Shown in pieces: positions 44,548-52,485 of a DNA stretch of 64,000 nt. How positions within the stretch are numbered: position 1 is the stretch's first letter; every line of letters begins with the position of its first letter. Below the pieces are notes generated by a model, which saw only the letters and a list, made by a program, of their open reading frames with translations, ran no database searches and was not told where the DNA came from. The position numbers and the translations under genes were made by a program. Origin of the DNA: Rhodococcus sp. Z13 (GTDB taxonomy: Bacteria > Actinomycetota > Actinomycetes > Mycobacteriales > Mycobacteriaceae); NCBI RefSeq assembly GCF_025837095.1, contig NZ_CP107551.1, forward strand, positions 1,408,352 through 1,472,351, written 5' to 3'.

Positions 44548-44570
44548 GCGTTCGTTTTCGTTACGAACGC
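44548..44570. promoter_or_regulatory. Palindrome upstream of the restriction operon
   Basis: GCGTTCGT-tttcgtt-ACGAACGC forms a perfect 8-bp inverted repeat with a 7-nt spacer, 112 bp upstream of the operon's first start codon. It may be an operator or a hairpin. The rest of the 215-bp gap to the IS1380 element holds no gene. Confidence 0.4.
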
Positions 44571-44651
44571 TCCGCATATGGTCAAAGGTTAGGTCGAACT
44601 GCCTTGGAATAGGGTGACCTGATCCTATGGATGAGCGGCGCATGTCCCTAA

Positions 44652-46337
44652 CCTCAATCTTTCGCGCGGACCGCGTGCCGGCCTGAGCGGTCTCGGATTG
44701 GGTGTGGAGACCGTGGATCCGGTGGGTATCCACGGTCGACTGCCCGACACGGTCGGGTGGCGTCGGGGTCCACGGCCCCGGAAATCGTGTCCTTTCGTCT
44801 CGATGAAACTGGTACATGCAGGTCACGCAGGCGCAGGTAGCGCTGCGAGCCGGTTCAGGCTGGCCACGAGAAGATCGACATCCGGAGCTGTCGCAGCCAG
44901 TCGCAGACGAACACGGCGGGCATGCCGGGCGATCCTCCCCGCGATCGACAGCAACCGCAGCCGCAGCCGTTTCGGCTCCCACCGCCGCGCTGGAACCTCG
45001 GTCAAGGCGAGCATCTGCATCCACGCGAGCAGCTCGCATGCCAGTTGCACGAGCGCCAACCAGATGCGGTTCTGGTCGAAACCGTGCAACGGAAGATTCT
45101 GCAAGCCGGTGGCTTTCGCCGCCCGGATCCGGTCCTCGCACCGAGCCCGTCGCCGATGCCGCACCTCCAGATCTGGCAGCTGACCGCGGCGGGTGTTCGT
45201 CACGAACGCGGTCAGGCGTAGGCCGTCGCGGTCGGTGAACCGCAACTGCGCACCGGGGTGTGGGCGCTCCTTCCGGACGATCACCCGCATGCCTTTCGGC
45301 CAGGTGGACAGGTCGAGTAGGTCGGTGATCTCGGTGATCCAGGCACCGTCGCGGACCTGCCCGTCGGCGTCGTAGGCCGGGGTCCATGCCTGTTCCGGAA
45401 CCAGATCGATCGCGTCGGCGTGGGCGTCGGTCAACCCGAATCCGATCGAGTACGATAGGCGACGCTTGGTGAGGTACTCGATCAGGTGGTGGGTACCGCC
45501 GGCGCCGTCGATACGGACCAGTACCTTCTTCCCGACCCGGTATGCCGGGTCGAGCGGCAACTGTGCGAGTGCGTCCTGCACCACGGTGATGTGATCGGAG
45601 GCGGTGTTCGATCCCGAGTTACCCGGCCGCAGCAGCATCGCGACGGGTTCACCGGTACCGCCGGTGCCGTGGTCGACGAACGCGCACAACGGATGGAAAC
45701 CGAACCCTCGCTTGAACGTCGGGGCGGCCTGTTCCTTCTCGGAATGCGCGGTGACCAGGGTGGCATCGATGTCGAGGACCAGCGGATGCGCTTCGTCGAT
45801 GGCATGGTCGGGAGCCGATGTGCCGGCAGCGGCCCAGGCGTGGGAGCGGGCGGTGGCGCGGGCCCGGTCGATCGCGGCCAGTGCGGTGTCGGTGTCGGCG
45901 GCCAACCTGCTGATCAGGCGGGAGACGGTCGGGTCGGAGGCCACCGCACCGAACAGTTCGGGGTGAGCGCGCAGTTGTGCGATGTCGGCGAGGCAGTCCC
46001 CACCGAGTGCGAGGGAGACCGCGAGGTCGAGGACGATCTTGCCGGGATCGTGTCGGGTCAACGGCTTTCGATACGGTGCGAGTTCGGTCGTCAATGCCGT
46101 GGCAAGTCCGGTTTTCTCCGCGGTGCGCAGCAGCAGGACGGCTCCGGCATGCGACACGAGGCCGGTTCCGGTGGCTGATGCGGACAGGTGGGGATAGGGG
46201 GACGTAGACTTGCTCACCGGAATGGTGCTCCTCGAACTGGGACTGATTCAACCTTCGCAAGTCGAATTATCCCAGCTCAGAGCATCATTCTTCGTGATTG
46301 ACACGGGTTTCCGCTCAATCGGCATGAATGCCCGAGG
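44652..46337 (-). mobile_element. IS1380-family element, copy 2 (1686 bp, intact)
   Basis: Same ends as copy 1 (CCTCAATC..., ...CCCGAGG), flanked by the 4-bp duplication CTAA (44648-44651 and 46338-46341). The transposase gene is complete. Confidence 0.94.
44823..46217 (-). CDS. IS1380-family transposase
   Basis: The 464-residue protein starts MSKSTSPYPHLSASATGTGL. It has a conserved N-terminal region (LRTAEKTGLATALTTELAPY), then the DDE core: LVLDIDATLVTAHSEKEQAA, PVAMLLRPGNSGSNTASDHI, VLVRIDGAGGTHHLIEYLTK and a C-terminal block RCEDRIRAAKATGLQNLPLH with the final glutamate. It is full length and intact, so it can serve both copies in this window. Confidence 0.94.
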   Translation of the reverse strand: MSKSTSPYPHLSASATGTGLVSHAGAVLLLRTAEKTGLATALTTELAPYRKPLTRHDPGKIVLDLAVSLALGGDCLADIAQLRAHPELFGAVASDPTVSRLISRLAADTDTALAAIDRARATARSHAWAAAGTSAPDHAIDEAHPLVLDIDATLVTAHSEKEQAAPTFKRGFGFHPLCAFVDHGTGGTGEPVAMLLRPGNSGSNTASDHITVVQDALAQLPLDPAYRVGKKVLVRIDGAGGTHHLIEYLTKRRLSYSIGFGLTDAHADAIDLVPEQAWTPAYDADGQVRDGAWITEITDLLDLSTWPKGMRVIVRKERPHPGAQLRFTDRDGLRLTAFVTNTRRGQLPDLEVRHRRRARCEDRIRAAKATGLQNLPLHGFDQNRIWLALVQLACELLAWMQMLALTEVPARRWEPKRLRLRLLSIAGRIARHARRVRLRLAATAPDVDLLVASLNRLAALPAPA

Positions 46338-46341
46338 CTAA

Positions 46342-46833
46342 GTTTGACCTGTCAACGGCAATCGAAGACTTGAACGGGTGGTACGACGGATATAAGCCTT
46401 CGCTTGTGCTGCTCGAGCCGAGCGACGCCCGCACCGTACAGCGCGTCCGTACTCGTCGTCCGGCAGCCAGCCGTACTCATATCGCAACGTCTACACCTCG
46501 TCGGAGTAGGTGCAGGCTGGGGTAGCGTCTGTCATAACGGTATCCAAGCATGTGCGAAGCGCGTGGGGTCACCTCCCTTACAGTCGGACATCCGTCCGTC
46601 GGGAGTTGCAGCTCCTGGCGGGCCTTCTTCAGTTGTAACGCCACGCGGGTCGGTGACGATCTTGGCATCTTGGCAGCATTCGAATGCATGTGCAATAGTC
46701 TTCCGAATGTCGTTCCAAGACAGGAGTGTTCGCTGTACTGAGATGATCGAGCCGACGAGTGTCTGGTCGACGACCTTGGTAGATCTTGTCAAGGTATCTC
46801 ACCCCAATGGGAGAACACCGTGTCCTACAGATA
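46342..46833. other. 492-bp gap between IS1380 and IS630, decayed coding sequence
   Basis: The sequence interrupted by IS1380 copy 2 continues here. A plus frame (FDLSTAIEDLNGWYDGYKPS) and a minus frame 46532-46792 (VGSIISVQRTLLSWNDIRKT, AHAFECCQDAKIVTDPRG) look faintly coding, but neither has a start, domain or convincing end. It is probably residue of genes destroyed by the insertions. Confidence 0.4.
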
Positions 46834-47999
46834 TTTCGGTAATTGAGTGAGTAATGATCACAAGGAGAGCCCGGTGTGGTCGAGGAAGGCGTGGCACAGG
46901 TCGTAGCTCGAGCCGATCCGGGTCAGTCCGGCCTCGGTCGCCACACGGACCTCGTCGAGGGTGTCGGGGCACAGATTGGCCAGTTCGGTGGATTTCATGT
47001 TGCCCCAGACCTGTTCGATCGGGTTGAGGTCGGGCGCATACGCCGGGAGGCGTTCGACGTGGAGCCAGTGGCGTTGGGTGGCCAGCCACGCGGTCATCGC
47101 CTTGGACCGGTGGGCCATGAGCCCGTCCCAGAGCAGGATGATCTTCTCGCCGGCGAAGTGGGTGCGCAGTTCGGTGAGGAACTCGATGAGTTTGTCGGTG
47201 TTGTAGGCACCGTCGGTCATGGAGAACACGAACGCGCTGCGGTTGCGGTCGGGGCGATAGGCCAGGACTCCGGCCATGGACATGCGTTTCCAGGAGAATC
47301 GGTGATGCAGAACAGGGGTCACGCCTTTCGGCGCCCAGGTCGCGCGGACCACCGGGAGCAGCGACACGCCGCTTTCGTCCTGGAAGCAGATCCACGCACC
47401 TCGGCGCCGCGCTATTTTTTTATCCGCGGCCACTCGTTCTCGCGCCAGGCGACGATGGCGTCCTCGTCGCGTTCGACCGCCCGCCGTGCGGGACGTTGCC
47501 GGCTCCAGCCGAGCCGGGTCCGCAGGATCGTCCAGGTCTGGGTGGGCCCGTAGGTCACGCCGGTGACCCGCTCGATCACGATCGCGACCCGGCCCAGGGT
47601 CCATACCCCGGTGGCGAAGCCGTGCGCTCGAGGTCCTTGGAGTAATTCCTCTCGGATCACCTCGATCTGGGTGTCGTCGAGACGAGGCCGGCGTCCCGCC
47701 CGACCTGCACCTTCGAGCGCTTCGCTACCGCCTTCGGTCCACTGCCGATACCAGCGGGAGGCGGTCTGCTGGGAAACCTCCAGCTCGACCGCGACATCGA
47801 TCTGCCGCCGTCCCGCGGCGAACATCTCCGCCGCCTGCATCCGCCGCTCACGCAACGCGTCGAGATCACGACGAGCGCCGCGTTGCTTGACTTTCCGGGC
47901 GTCGGACTCCTCGCCGGAACCGGTCTTCTTCCCTGCCATTCGTCAATGATCAAGCAGCACGGCGCGAATCACGTGCAACGACACGCCCTATTACCGAAA
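46834..47999 (-). mobile_element. IS630-family element (about 1166 bp)
   Basis: Short inverted repeats TTTCGGTAAT (46834-46843) and ATTACCGAAA (47990-47999) bound a two-frame IS630 transposase gene. A TA lies left of the element but not right of it, so the usual TA duplication is not clear. The element ends six bases from the stop codon of the DUF2075 gene. Confidence 0.8.
46858..47939 (-). CDS. IS630-family transposase, made by -1 frameshifting
   Basis: Frame 1 starts at 47939 (MAGKKTGSGEESDARKVKQR) and encodes the HTH part (RQIDVAVELEVSQQTASRWY; GFATGVWTLGRVAIVIE), ending ENEWPRIKK at a TAG. At the A7 run (47415-47421 on the plus strand, T7) a -1 shift joins it to IARRRGAWICFQDESGVSLL. The DDE_3 core continues: FVFSMTDGAYNTDKLIEFLT, IILLWDGLMAHRSKAMTAW, LPAYAPDLNPIEQVWGNMKS. 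The joined product is about 360 residues. A slippery A7 between these halves is standard for IS630, so this is probably programmed, not a mutation. Confidence 0.85.
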
Positions 48000-48004
48000 G
48001 ATCT

Positions 48005-49876
48005 TTAATCGGAAACCAACGTGCGAAGCGCCTCCCGCGTTTCGGCATCGGTCGAATAGATGACGGTGCCGATCATCCCGCGAGTGAACAGAACCTTGTA
48101 CACGTTCCGCACCAGCCGGTCGAAACGTGCGTCGGGAATTCTGGTGCGATTTCTGAAATCCGGATCGCGGTTCGCTTCGCGGATGGTGACGAACCGTCCG
48201 TTCCGCCAGACCAGGTCGGGGCCGATGATGACTCCGTTCCAGTCGTACTCGAATCCCTGGGCGGTGTAGACGCAGCCGATCTGGCCGAACCCGCCATCCT
48301 CGGTCGCCCAAAGAGCAGAGGGAGGTGCGTCGCCGACTCGGCGGTCACTCTTGCTGTTCCACGGGCGTGCCCAATTGCCGATCTGAACATCGGGTACCAG
48401 CTGCCCGCTCTTGTCTGCATCGCTCCAGGGCCAGCAGTAACCGGCCGTCATCCGGGCCGAGTAGCCGCGTTCCATCTGCTGCTGGAGAAGGTGCTCCATG
48501 TCCTCGGGTGAGTCGGCGACCCGCACGGTGAACTGTGGATCCCCCTTCCACGCGAACGGGCCGCCATCTTCGAGGTCGAGAAGTCGCTTGACCCACAACA
48601 GGTACTCCTCGCTACCTCCACACCGGAACTGTTCGCTGAGATGGATGTGATGGGTCTCGAGTCCCAGAGATGCTGCGTAAGACTGAATCTGGGCGAAGGA
48701 GCCCATCTCGCCGGGGCGCACCACCTGATGTTCGTCCAGCAGGAACACCGGGACGCGGGCTGCCGCGATGAGTTCGTCGATCTGAGGGCGGCCGGTGCGC
48801 AGTTCCGCCCGCGTGTAACGGTCGACCGACGTCTCCCGGATGCGGTGGGCCTCATCGAGGATGAGTACGTCCAGACCGTTGCGTTCGGCGGTCATGAACT
48901 GGTTGAAGTACTTGAACATCTTCTGCACACGCGGAGCGCGGTAACCTGCGACCTTCCGCAGTGTCTGGGTGAACGACCGGGATCCCGTCGCATGAAGAAC
49001 GGTTCGTCCGCGGCGGGCGAGTTCCCCGAGCAGCGACAGTGCAATCACACTCTTGCCGCTGCCCGGCCCACCCGTCACGATGATGACCCGCTTGCGGTCG
49101 GCGGCGCGCGACTGCTCCACCTCGTGAAGTACGAGGTCCACCGCGAGCTGCTGGTTGCCCAGGAGATGGAATTGGGGTCGATCCCGAACTTCTGCGGCAG
49201 CGACCTTGAGGAGTTGCTGGGACGGTGCGATCGCCGACTTCATCAGCGCATCCCCGGCCGCATACCCGGGGGTGGGCGCGAGACGACTTTGAAGGAACGC
49301 GATCATGTCCCCGCGCTCGGCGGCAGTGAACATGCGCCCGGTGATGCCCATCGGGTACGACCGCAGATCGGCGACCGCTCCGGGATCGGTCGCATTGTGC
49401 AGATAGGCGATGCCGGCCAGCGCATCAGGCTGGTCCGCGACGGTACGGGCGAAATCGGCGAGGTAATCGCAGTAGCCCTTGACCTGAGCCGCGGGGTGCA
49501 GCTTCGGACCGCCCGGCATACCGTCGACCTCGACGAGTTCGGAACTATCTTCGTACCGGTGTGCTGCCGACCACTGCTTCAGCTCCACCACAACGTAGGA
49601 GGCTGCACCGGTTCGTGGGTGGACTCCCGCCAGGACGACGTCGGCGCGCTGCGACGTCAGCGGCAGGTGATATTCGACCAGCATCTCGACCTCTTCGAGA
49701 CCGGCGTCGACGAGATCCTGTGCCAGGACGGGAAGACTTCGCGCCCACGCCCTCTGCTCGGCTTCGCCGGCACGACGTCCTGTGCGGAACAGCATCTGCT
49801 CCAGCAACTGCTCCACCAGCGATTCTGGACGATCCAGGTCGGCGATCCGGCGGGCGGTGGTACGAAGAAGCGTCAC
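48005..49876 (-). CDS. DUF2075-type helicase with N-terminal PD-(D/E)XK-like nuclease region
   Basis: The roughly 623-residue protein starts at GTG 49876 (VTLLRTTARRIADL), with GGGGA seven bases upstream; an ATG at 49924 has a worse ribosome site. Residues about 75-115 (QRADVVLAGVHPR, ASYVVVELKQWS) have the D...ExK spacing of a restriction-type nuclease. The helicase part has IIVTGGPGSGKSVIALSLL, VLILDEAHRIRETS, VPVFLLDEHQVVRPGE, LSEQFRCGGSEEYLLWVK and IGCVYTAQGFEYDWNGVIIG, the SF1-like DUF2075 pattern. Such proteins occur in defence islands; substrate unknown. It ends immediately before the IS630 element and an HNH gene lies upstream on the same strand. Confidence 0.82.
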   Translation of the reverse strand: MTLLRTTARRIADLDRPESLVEQLLEQMLFRTGRRAGEAEQRAWARSLPVLAQDLVDAGLEEVEMLVEYHLPLTSQRADVVLAGVHPRTGAASYVVVELKQWSAAHRYEDSSELVEVDGMPGGPKLHPAAQVKGYCDYLADFARTVADQPDALAGIAYLHNATDPGAVADLRSYPMGITGRMFTAAERGDMIAFLQSRLAPTPGYAAGDALMKSAIAPSQQLLKVAAAEVRDRPQFHLLGNQQLAVDLVLHEVEQSRAADRKRVIIVTGGPGSGKSVIALSLLGELARRGRTVLHATGSRSFTQTLRKVAGYRAPRVQKMFKYFNQFMTAERNGLDVLILDEAHRIRETSVDRYTRAELRTGRPQIDELIAAARVPVFLLDEHQVVRPGEMGSFAQIQSYAASLGLETHHIHLSEQFRCGGSEEYLLWVKRLLDLEDGGPFAWKGDPQFTVRVADSPEDMEHLLQQQMERGYSARMTAGYCWPWSDADKSGQLVPDVQIGNWARPWNSKSDRRVGDAPPSALWATEDGGFGQIGCVYTAQGFEYDWNGVIIGPDLVWRNGRFVTIREANRDPDFRNRTRIPDARFDRLVRNVYKVLFTRGMIGTVIYSTDAETREALRTLVSD

Positions 49877-49974
49877 AGTCAGGTCCCCAAGGCAGCACGA
49901 ATCCACTCGTGCGGGTGGGGACATGTCCTGGACTGCTCACCGCAGCGGAAGTCCGTCGGGCCGCAGACTCGAGA

Positions 49975-50655
49975 CTATCTCGACGCAATCTGTCGGGCCT
50001 CGCTAGGGGAGTGGGCTTGGTAGGTCCCGGCGCTCTTCCACAACATCGAACCGGCCGGCAGTGCCGCATACAGGCCATGCGCAGCCGAGGCGGTCCGCTT
50101 GTGCAGGACGGGGATGCGTGTGATGACGGAGACCTCGGACAACGATTCCCGTTCCAGGGCTCGTGTCACGTGTTTGCGCACCGGGATGCTTGCGGACTTG
50201 TCGAGGTTGCATCGCGCATCGGTGGCCACCAGGTTGGCGACGCCGTCGATCGGGATCATCGACCACGGCACGACACGGTCGATCTGAATTTCGGAGGACA
50301 ATCGGCTTCCGCAGTAGAAGCATCGATCGGACTGCAGTTCGCGCAGAGGGTCGACAAGGGCGCGCAGAGTGGTGCGATCGGTGCCGAACAGGAAACCGTC
50401 GATGTCCTCCGCATCGAGTTCGGCACGGTTCAGATCGATGACATCGCGCGCCCACAGGGAACGCACGAACGTTCGGAGCAGCGTTGCCGTACGTCGCAGT
50501 CCATCAGGTACGCCGGGACGTAACACGATGACACCGATCCGGTCGACGTCGCTCATCGTCATCTTCTTGTGGAAGCCGCACGCATCGAACAGAAACGCGT
50601 CTCGGAGACGGCTGTGCGGGATGGTCTGGAGGTGTGTGAGCGGCTGTTGAGCCAC
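49975..50655 (-). CDS. HNH endonuclease, probably 5'-truncated at the island edge
   Basis: From a GTG at 50655 the protein (226 residues) contains THLQTIPHSRLRDAFLFDAC, IDLNRAELDAEDIDGFLFG and an HNH core: DRCFYCGSRLSSEIQIDRVV, then PWSMIPIDGVANLVATDARC and NLDKSASI. Cys-x2-Cys is present; the 'H' of the usual DH is replaced (IDRVVPW), while NLV and the second Cys-containing element remain, so the active site is a variant. The frame stays coding-like to about 50691 (HPLYQRLVRSLRL). There the sequence changes into an opposite-strand oxidoreductase fragment, so the true start was probably lost or is unusual. It is co-oriented with the DUF2075 gene 98 bp downstream. Confidence 0.65.
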   Translation of the reverse strand: MAQQPLTHLQTIPHSRLRDAFLFDACGFHKKMTMSDVDRIGVIVLRPGVPDGLRRTATLLRTFVRSLWARDVIDLNRAELDAEDIDGFLFGTDRTTLRALVDPLRELQSDRCFYCGSRLSSEIQIDRVVPWSMIPIDGVANLVATDARCNLDKSASIPVRKHVTRALERESLSEVSVITRIPVLHKRTASAAHGLYAALPAGSMLWKSAGTYQAHSPSEARQIASR

Positions 50656-50694
50656 GGTCAGGCGTAAAGAGCGAACCAGACGCTGATAGAGCGG

Positions 50695-50937
50695 GTGGAG
50701 GGACTCGCGTGCAACTTCCACGAGGTCCGGATCCGTCCCTGCACGTGGTCGGGGAAGCCGACGGGCGCGCCGGCCCGGGCGACCGCCCGGCTGCTGTCCG
50801 GTCAGGAGTCGGCTCACGCCGGGGAGCTGATCGACAAGCGGTTCCCTGTGGTCCAGCACGTCGGGGTGCATCTCGCCCACCGGCTGATGCGGACATCGAC
50901 CCTGCACTACGAGCTGACCGACGTCACCGACCTGTAG
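50695..50937 (+). pseudogene. C-terminal fragment of a PPOX-class F420-dependent oxidoreductase
   Basis: The frame reads VEGLACNFHEVRIRPCTWSG, KPTGAPARATARLLSGQESA and HLAHRLMRTSTLHYELTDV before a TAG at 50935-50937. This is the C-terminal half of split-barrel PPOX/F420 proteins (the R-G-K-P-T-G loop and the R-T-x-H-Y-E ending). The N-terminal half is missing because the sequence becomes the HNH gene on the other strand. It marks the point where the island replaced normal chromosome sequence. Confidence 0.75.
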
Positions 50938-51017
50938 GACGTCGATTCGATCCGGTGTTCTCGACTGCGGTATCCGAAGTCGGGAACACCGAAGTTGCGT
51001 CGGCCTACCCTGGGGAC

Positions 51018-51821
51018 GTGACCATCCTGGTGACGGGCGCGACCGGCAACGTCGGCCGGCTCGTGGTGGACGAGCTGCTCCGCGCTGATGTGCCACAGGT
51101 CCGTGCCCTGACCGTGAACCCCGCCCGCGCGGCGCTGCCCGACGGGGTGGAGGTCGTCCGGGGATATGTGGGTAAGCCCGAAACCTTGGGTGGGGTGTTC
51201 GACGGTGTCGACGTCGTCTACCTCGCTCCCGTCCCCGCGGTGGCCCGCGAGGTTGCGGCGCTGGCCCGGGACGCGGGGGTACGGCGGATCGTCACCCTCA
51301 CCGGCGGGCCCGGGACGGAGTGGCACGGCATCGAGGGGGACGTCGAGGCGTCGGGGCTGGCCTGCACGCACCTCGAGCCGGGGGAGTTCATGACGAATGC
51401 GACCGTATGGTCGGATCAGATCCGGAGGAGCGGCCGGGTCCTCGGTGCGTACCCCACCGCGGCCAACGCCCCGATCGCGCTCGAGGACATCGCCGCGGTG
51501 GCCGCCCGGGCACTGCTCGACGAGTCGCATTCCGGACGGACGTACGAGCTCACCGGACCGGAATCGCTGACCCACCCCGACATGGTCCGCGCCCTCGGGC
51601 GGGCCTTGGGCCGCGACATCCCGTTCGTCGAGGTGCCGCGCGAGGAGGCCGAGGCGGTGCTCGCCGAGGCGATGGGGGAGTATGCCGGCTGGTACCTGGA
51701 CGGGCGGGCGAGGCTCGTCGACCACCCGCAGGAGCCCACGACGACGGTGGCCGACGTCCTCGGCCGACCGGCGACGACCTTCGCGCAGTGGGCGGAGGCG
51801 AACGCCGACCTGTTCCGCTGA
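51018..51821 (+). CDS. NmrA-type NAD(P)-binding reductase
   Basis: The 267-residue protein starts VTILVTGATGNVGRLVVDEL, the G-x2-G-x2-G Rossmann motif of atypical short-chain dehydrogenases. Further typical parts are ALTVNPARAALPDGVEVVRG, VDVVYLAPVPAVAREVAALA, RRIVTLTGGPGTEWHGIEGD and TYELTGPESLTHPDMVRALG. The SDR catalytic Tyr-x3-Lys is not evident, as in NmrA/QOR2-type proteins. It is a cytosolic oxidoreductase or redox sensor of unknown substrate. Start is GTG 51018 after GGGGA, chosen because it gives the family's beginning. Confidence 0.85.
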   Translation: MTILVTGATGNVGRLVVDELLRADVPQVRALTVNPARAALPDGVEVVRGYVGKPETLGGVFDGVDVVYLAPVPAVAREVAALARDAGVRRIVTLTGGPGTEWHGIEGDVEASGLACTHLEPGEFMTNATVWSDQIRRSGRVLGAYPTAANAPIALEDIAAVAARALLDESHSGRTYELTGPESLTHPDMVRALGRALGRDIPFVEVPREEAEAVLAEAMGEYAGWYLDGRARLVDHPQEPTTTVADVLGRPATTFAQWAEANADLFR

Positions 51822-51830
51822 CGACCGCGC

Positions 51831-52184
51831 CTACACGGGATCGAGTTTCAGCACCACCTCGACGCGCCCGCGCGCGTCGCGGGTGGCGACGGCGTGCCCG
51901 CTCCGCTCGTGCCCGTCGAGTTCGATGCTCATGGGCGCACCCTCGCCGAGGAAGTTGCGCCACCACGTCTTCTCGTCGGGCATCGCGACGCGGATCGTCA
52001 CCGTGTCGCCCGAACGCCGGTAACCGACAGGCAGCGTGATGGTTCTGCCGGACTTCCGTCCCGTGTAGGTGATCGGTGCGATGTGGTTGCGGATGCGGTC
52101 GCCGATCACCGGGAGCCCGGCGGCCGTCATCACGGCGGAGTTGAAGGGCCCTGCCATGCGGAGAATCGATCTGCCGAGTGTCAT
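51831..52184 (-). CDS. Deazaflavin(F420)-dependent nitroreductase family protein (DUF385)
   Basis: The 117-residue protein runs MTLGRSILRMAGPFNSAVM, then PITYTGRKSGRTITLPVGYR, RVAMPDEKTWWRNFLGEGAP and ends VEVVLKLDPV. The 'TGRKSGR' and 'KxWWRNF' blocks define the Ddn/DUF385 family, split-barrel proteins that use F420 in actinobacteria. The ATG at 52184 has a strong GGGAGG ribosome site. It converges with the NmrA-type gene, whose stop is 9 bp away, and is divergent from the 52486 gene. Confidence 0.87.
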   Translation of the reverse strand: MTLGRSILRMAGPFNSAVMTAAGLPVIGDRIRNHIAPITYTGRKSGRTITLPVGYRRSGDTVTIRVAMPDEKTWWRNFLGEGAPMSIELDGHERSGHAVATRDARGRVEVVLKLDPV

Positions 52185-52277
52185 GTCAACCTCCCGACGG
52201 TCACGGTACGGGAACGGAAAAGATGCCGTCGGGTACGTGCAGAAAACACACGGCTGATGCATAAAGGAATATGTCCG

Positions 52278-52306
52278 GTTCCGGCCCCGGAAAGCGGGGC
52301 CGGAAC
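52278..52306. terminator. Perfect 12-bp GC-rich hairpin
   Basis: GTTCCGGCCCCG-gaaag-CGGGGCCGGAAC. It has a very stable stem, five-base loop and no T-run. Between divergent genes it may be an attenuator or leader structure. A related hairpin (57682-57724) uses the same CCGGCCCCGG core. Confidence 0.4.
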
Positions 52307-52337
52307 GACCCGAATCGATACGCGCGGAGGGGTTTCG

Positions 52338-52379
52338 ATGAAACTCGAGGCAACTCGTGGGCAAATGGCACACAATTGA
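52338..52379 (+). CDS. Possible 13-residue leader peptide
   Basis: GGAGGGG lies five bases before an ATG that opens MKLEATRGQMAHN and then TGA. A strong ribosome site before so short a frame, with a hairpin just upstream, recalls leader peptides, but the residues show no obvious amino-acid bias and the match may be chance. Confidence 0.22.
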   Translation: MKLEATRGQMAHN

Positions 52380-52485
52380 TTTCGGAAACGAGTAGGCAGA
52401 CTGAAAAGGTACGAACTGGTCCATCTCCCGCCCGTTCGGGTCATACCGACGCAGACGGGCGGCCTTGCGTTTTTCGGGGTGCACG

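Larger units (their letters stand above)
52185..52485. other. 301-bp divergent gap with hairpin and tiny ORF
   Basis: The gap lies between DUF385 (minus) and the 52486 gene (plus). It contains a GC hairpin (52278-52306) and a 13-codon ORF with a strong ribosome site (52338-52379). Promoters are presumably here but not identified. Confidence 0.5.

Noticed and set aside
46404-46850. 148-codon plus-strand frame between IS1380 and IS630
   Set aside because: No ribosome site, domain or coherent composition. It looks like a chance frame in decayed DNA.
47412-47939. IS630 transposase as a pseudogene
   Set aside because: The frame change falls on an A7 slippery run, the normal programmed frameshift of this family.
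49975-51096. HNH gene start at 51096
   Set aside because: That frame runs through the opposite-strand oxidoreductase fragment and the NmrA-type gene. Coding character of the HNH protein begins only near 50690.
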